Part shown: positions 6,170-7,007 of the stretch, piece by piece
How positions within the stretch are numbered: the first letter of the stretch is position 1
How the letters are laid out: each line of letters starts with the position of its first letter
Origin: Rhodospirillales bacterium
GTDB lineage: Bacteria > Pseudomonadota > Alphaproteobacteria > SMXQ01
NCBI GenBank assembly: GCA_024638585.1
Contig: JAHEKA010000116.1
Location: 1 to 7,007 of the forward strand
Direction of reading: 5' to 3'
DNA length: 7,007 nt
Made by a program: the position numbers and the translations under genes
Notes under the pieces: generated by a model
The model's database searches: none
Told to the model about the DNA's origin: nothing
Seen by the model: only the letters and a program-made list of their open reading frames with translations

Positions 6170-6194
6170 AGACATCGCAAGGTGTCTTTCGTTT
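6170..6194 (+). terminator. Possible intrinsic terminator before lpxC
   Basis: GACATC (6171-6176) pairs with GGTGTC (6181-6186), with one wobble, around GCAA, a GNRA tetraloop; A6170-T6187 adds a seventh pair. TTTCGTTT follows immediately, six Ts in eight bases. This arrangement resembles a modest Rho-independent terminator on the + strand, well placed to end the ftsZ transcript before lpxC. The stem is only moderately stable and the T-tract is interrupted. Confidence 0.45.
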
Positions 6195-6201
6195 AGTTCA
6201 T

Positions 6202-6245
6202 TTGCCGGCGTTTCGTTCGTTTTTCTGGTATCAACGCGTTATTGT
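6202..6245 (+). promoter_or_regulatory. Possible lpxC promoter region
   Basis: A T-rich stretch contains TTGCCG (6202-6207), a -35-like hexamer, with TGGTAT (6226-6231) 18 bases later. Another -10-like hexamer, TATTGT (6240-6245), lies further downstream. Neither pair is a good sigma-70 match. The region is proposed mainly because it follows a terminator-like hairpin and precedes lpxC by 70 to 110 bases. Confidence 0.25.
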
Positions 6246-6303
6246 GGGCACGTTCGTCCTTGGGGATCATGGTGGGGGCCATGCGCGGACGGTCCAGGGT
6301 GAT

Positions 6304-6308
6304 AGGGG
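6304..6308 (+). promoter_or_regulatory. Ribosome-binding site of lpxC
   Basis: AGGGG ends three bases before the ATG at 6312; a second purine patch, AGGG at 6296-6299, is better spaced for longer pairing. An in-frame TAG at 6303-6305 rules out any start further upstream, so ATG 6312 is the first possible start. Confidence 0.5.
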
Positions 6309-6311
6309 ACT

Positions 6312-7007
6312 ATGGGTTCTTACGCCTCTCAGAAGACATTGAAGAATTCCATCGGGTGCTCCGGCGTCGGCCTTCATACCGGCGCCAAGGTCAGCATGAT
6401 GATCTGCCCGGCCGAACCCGATTCGGGGATCCGCTTCAAGCGAACCGACATCCCGGGCGGCCAGGCGGTGATCCCCGGGATATGGGATTGCGTGGTCGAA
6501 TCCAAACTGTGTTCGGCCTTGGCCACCACCGACGGCGTCGAGATCAAGACCGTCGAACATCTGATGGCCGCCTTCGCGGGCCTCGGCATCGACAACGCAC
6601 TGGTGGAAATCAACGGACCGGAAGTTCCCATCATGGATGGCAGCGCCGCGCCCTTCGTGTTCCTGATTGAGTGCGCGGGCGTTCTGGAACAGGACATGCC
6701 CAAGACCGCGATCAAGGTGCTGAAGCCGGTCACAGTAAGCGACGGCAATTCGACGGCGACGCTTTTGCCCGGGGAAGGTTTCTCCGTGGCGTTCGATATC
6801 GAGTTCGACTCCCCGGTGGTCGCGAGCCAGGACCATTTCGTCCATTTCGCCAACGGCACCTTCAAGAGTGAGATTTCCAGCGCGCGGACGTTCGGCTTCG
6901 AACACGAAGTCGCCGCCATGCGGGCCAACGGCATGTTGCGGGGCGGGTCCCTGGACAACGCGGTCGTGGTGAACGGGGAAAAGGTCCTGAATGATTCCGG
7001 CCTGCGC
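6312..7007 (+). CDS. lpxC: UDP-3-O-acyl-N-acetylglucosamine deacetylase LpxC (3' partial)
   Basis: LpxC is a cytoplasmic zinc hydrolase that removes the N-acetyl group from UDP-3-O-acyl-GlcNAc, the committed step of lipid A synthesis. The window holds the first 232 residues of a family of about 300-320, still open at the edge. The N-terminal domain begins KNSIGCSGVGLHTG (11-24), which is diagnostic. TVEHLMAAFAGLGIDNA (80-96) carries the catalytic Glu82 and zinc ligand His83, followed by NGPEVPIMDGSAAPFV (101-116). The second domain includes SSARTFGF (189-196), SLDNAVVV and the start of the VLNDSGLR region. The other two zinc ligands (His and Asp of the later HxxxD motif) lie beyond the window. 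An in-frame stop just upstream fixes the start at 6312. lpxC next to ftsZ is a classic dcw border arrangement. The 310-bp gap suggests a separate promoter. Confidence 0.98.
   Translation, partial: MGSYASQKTLKNSIGCSGVGLHTGAKVSMMICPAEPDSGIRFKRTDIPGGQAVIPGIWDCVVESKLCSALATTDGVEIKTVEHLMAAFAGLGIDNALVEINGPEVPIMDGSAAPFVFLIECAGVLEQDMPKTAIKVLKPVTVSDGNSTATLLPGEGFSVAFDIEFDSPVVASQDHFVHFANGTFKSEISSARTFGFEHEVAAMRANGMLRGGSLDNAVVVNGEKVLNDSGLR

Larger units (their letters stand above)
6002..6311 (+). other. Structured ftsZ-lpxC intergenic region
   Basis: This 310-bp gap holds no convincing gene on either strand. In order, it contains a C6/G6 hairpin (6014-6033), an AT-rich palindrome (6042-6061), a 13-bp hairpin (6074-6102), a GGGGCGCCCC palindrome (6117-6126), a GNRA-loop hairpin with T-rich tail (6170-6194), a T-rich promoter-like stretch (about 6187-6245), and the lpxC leader with a short CATGG/CCATG hairpin (6268-6283). 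TTAAGGGG occurs twice (6112-6119 and 6158-6165). The layout suggests that ftsZ transcription ends here and a separate lpxC promoter begins, but this is inferred. Confidence 0.6.

Noticed and set aside
6242..6670. A GTG-started + strand frame through the lpxC leader and into lpxC.
   Set aside because: Most of it overlaps lpxC out of frame and reads as Arg-rich nonsense. An ATG at 6269 with a G-rich patch upstream could in principle be translated, but nothing supports it.

Overview
The window is a stretch of the division and cell wall (dcw) gene cluster of a GC-rich alphaproteobacterium. All genes lie on the + strand, in the order murB (5' end cut by the window edge), ddlB, ftsQ, ftsA, ftsZ, lpxC (3' end cut). 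The murB-ddlB-ftsQ-ftsA-ftsZ-lpxC order, the long proline-rich FtsZ linker ending in LEIPAFLRRQAN, and MurB/FtsA sequence resembling Rhodospirillales proteins point to a Rhodospirillales-like organism. The genus cannot be told from this sequence alone.

Bases 1-2752 form one tightly packed block. murB overlaps ddlB by 4 bp (ATGA) and ddlB overlaps ftsQ by 13 bp; ftsA follows ftsQ after 16 bp. MurB and DdlB make peptidoglycan precursors (UDP-MurNAc and D-Ala-D-Ala). FtsQ is the membrane-anchored divisome scaffold. FtsA (2769-4040) is the actin-like protein that tethers FtsZ (4166-6001) to the membrane. The cluster thus couples precursor supply to assembly of the septal ring.

ftsA and ftsZ are separated by 125 bp. 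Together with the 3' end of ftsA, this gap holds three inverted repeats, just ahead of a very strong ftsZ ribosome-binding site. They may let ftsZ be expressed at a different level from the upstream genes.

After ftsZ comes the only large non-coding gap (6002-6311, 310 bp). It holds a C6/G6 hairpin, an AT-rich palindrome, a 13-bp hairpin, a terminator-like GNRA-loop hairpin with a T-rich tail, a T-rich promoter-like stretch, and the lpxC leader. lpxC encodes the committed step of lipid A synthesis, so the organism is expected to make lipopolysaccharide.

I see no mobile element, CRISPR array, tRNA, rRNA or foreign-looking gene. The coding content is a conserved core locus. What deserves a second look is the dense RNA-like secondary structure around ftsZ and the FtsZ linker, not a new gene system.
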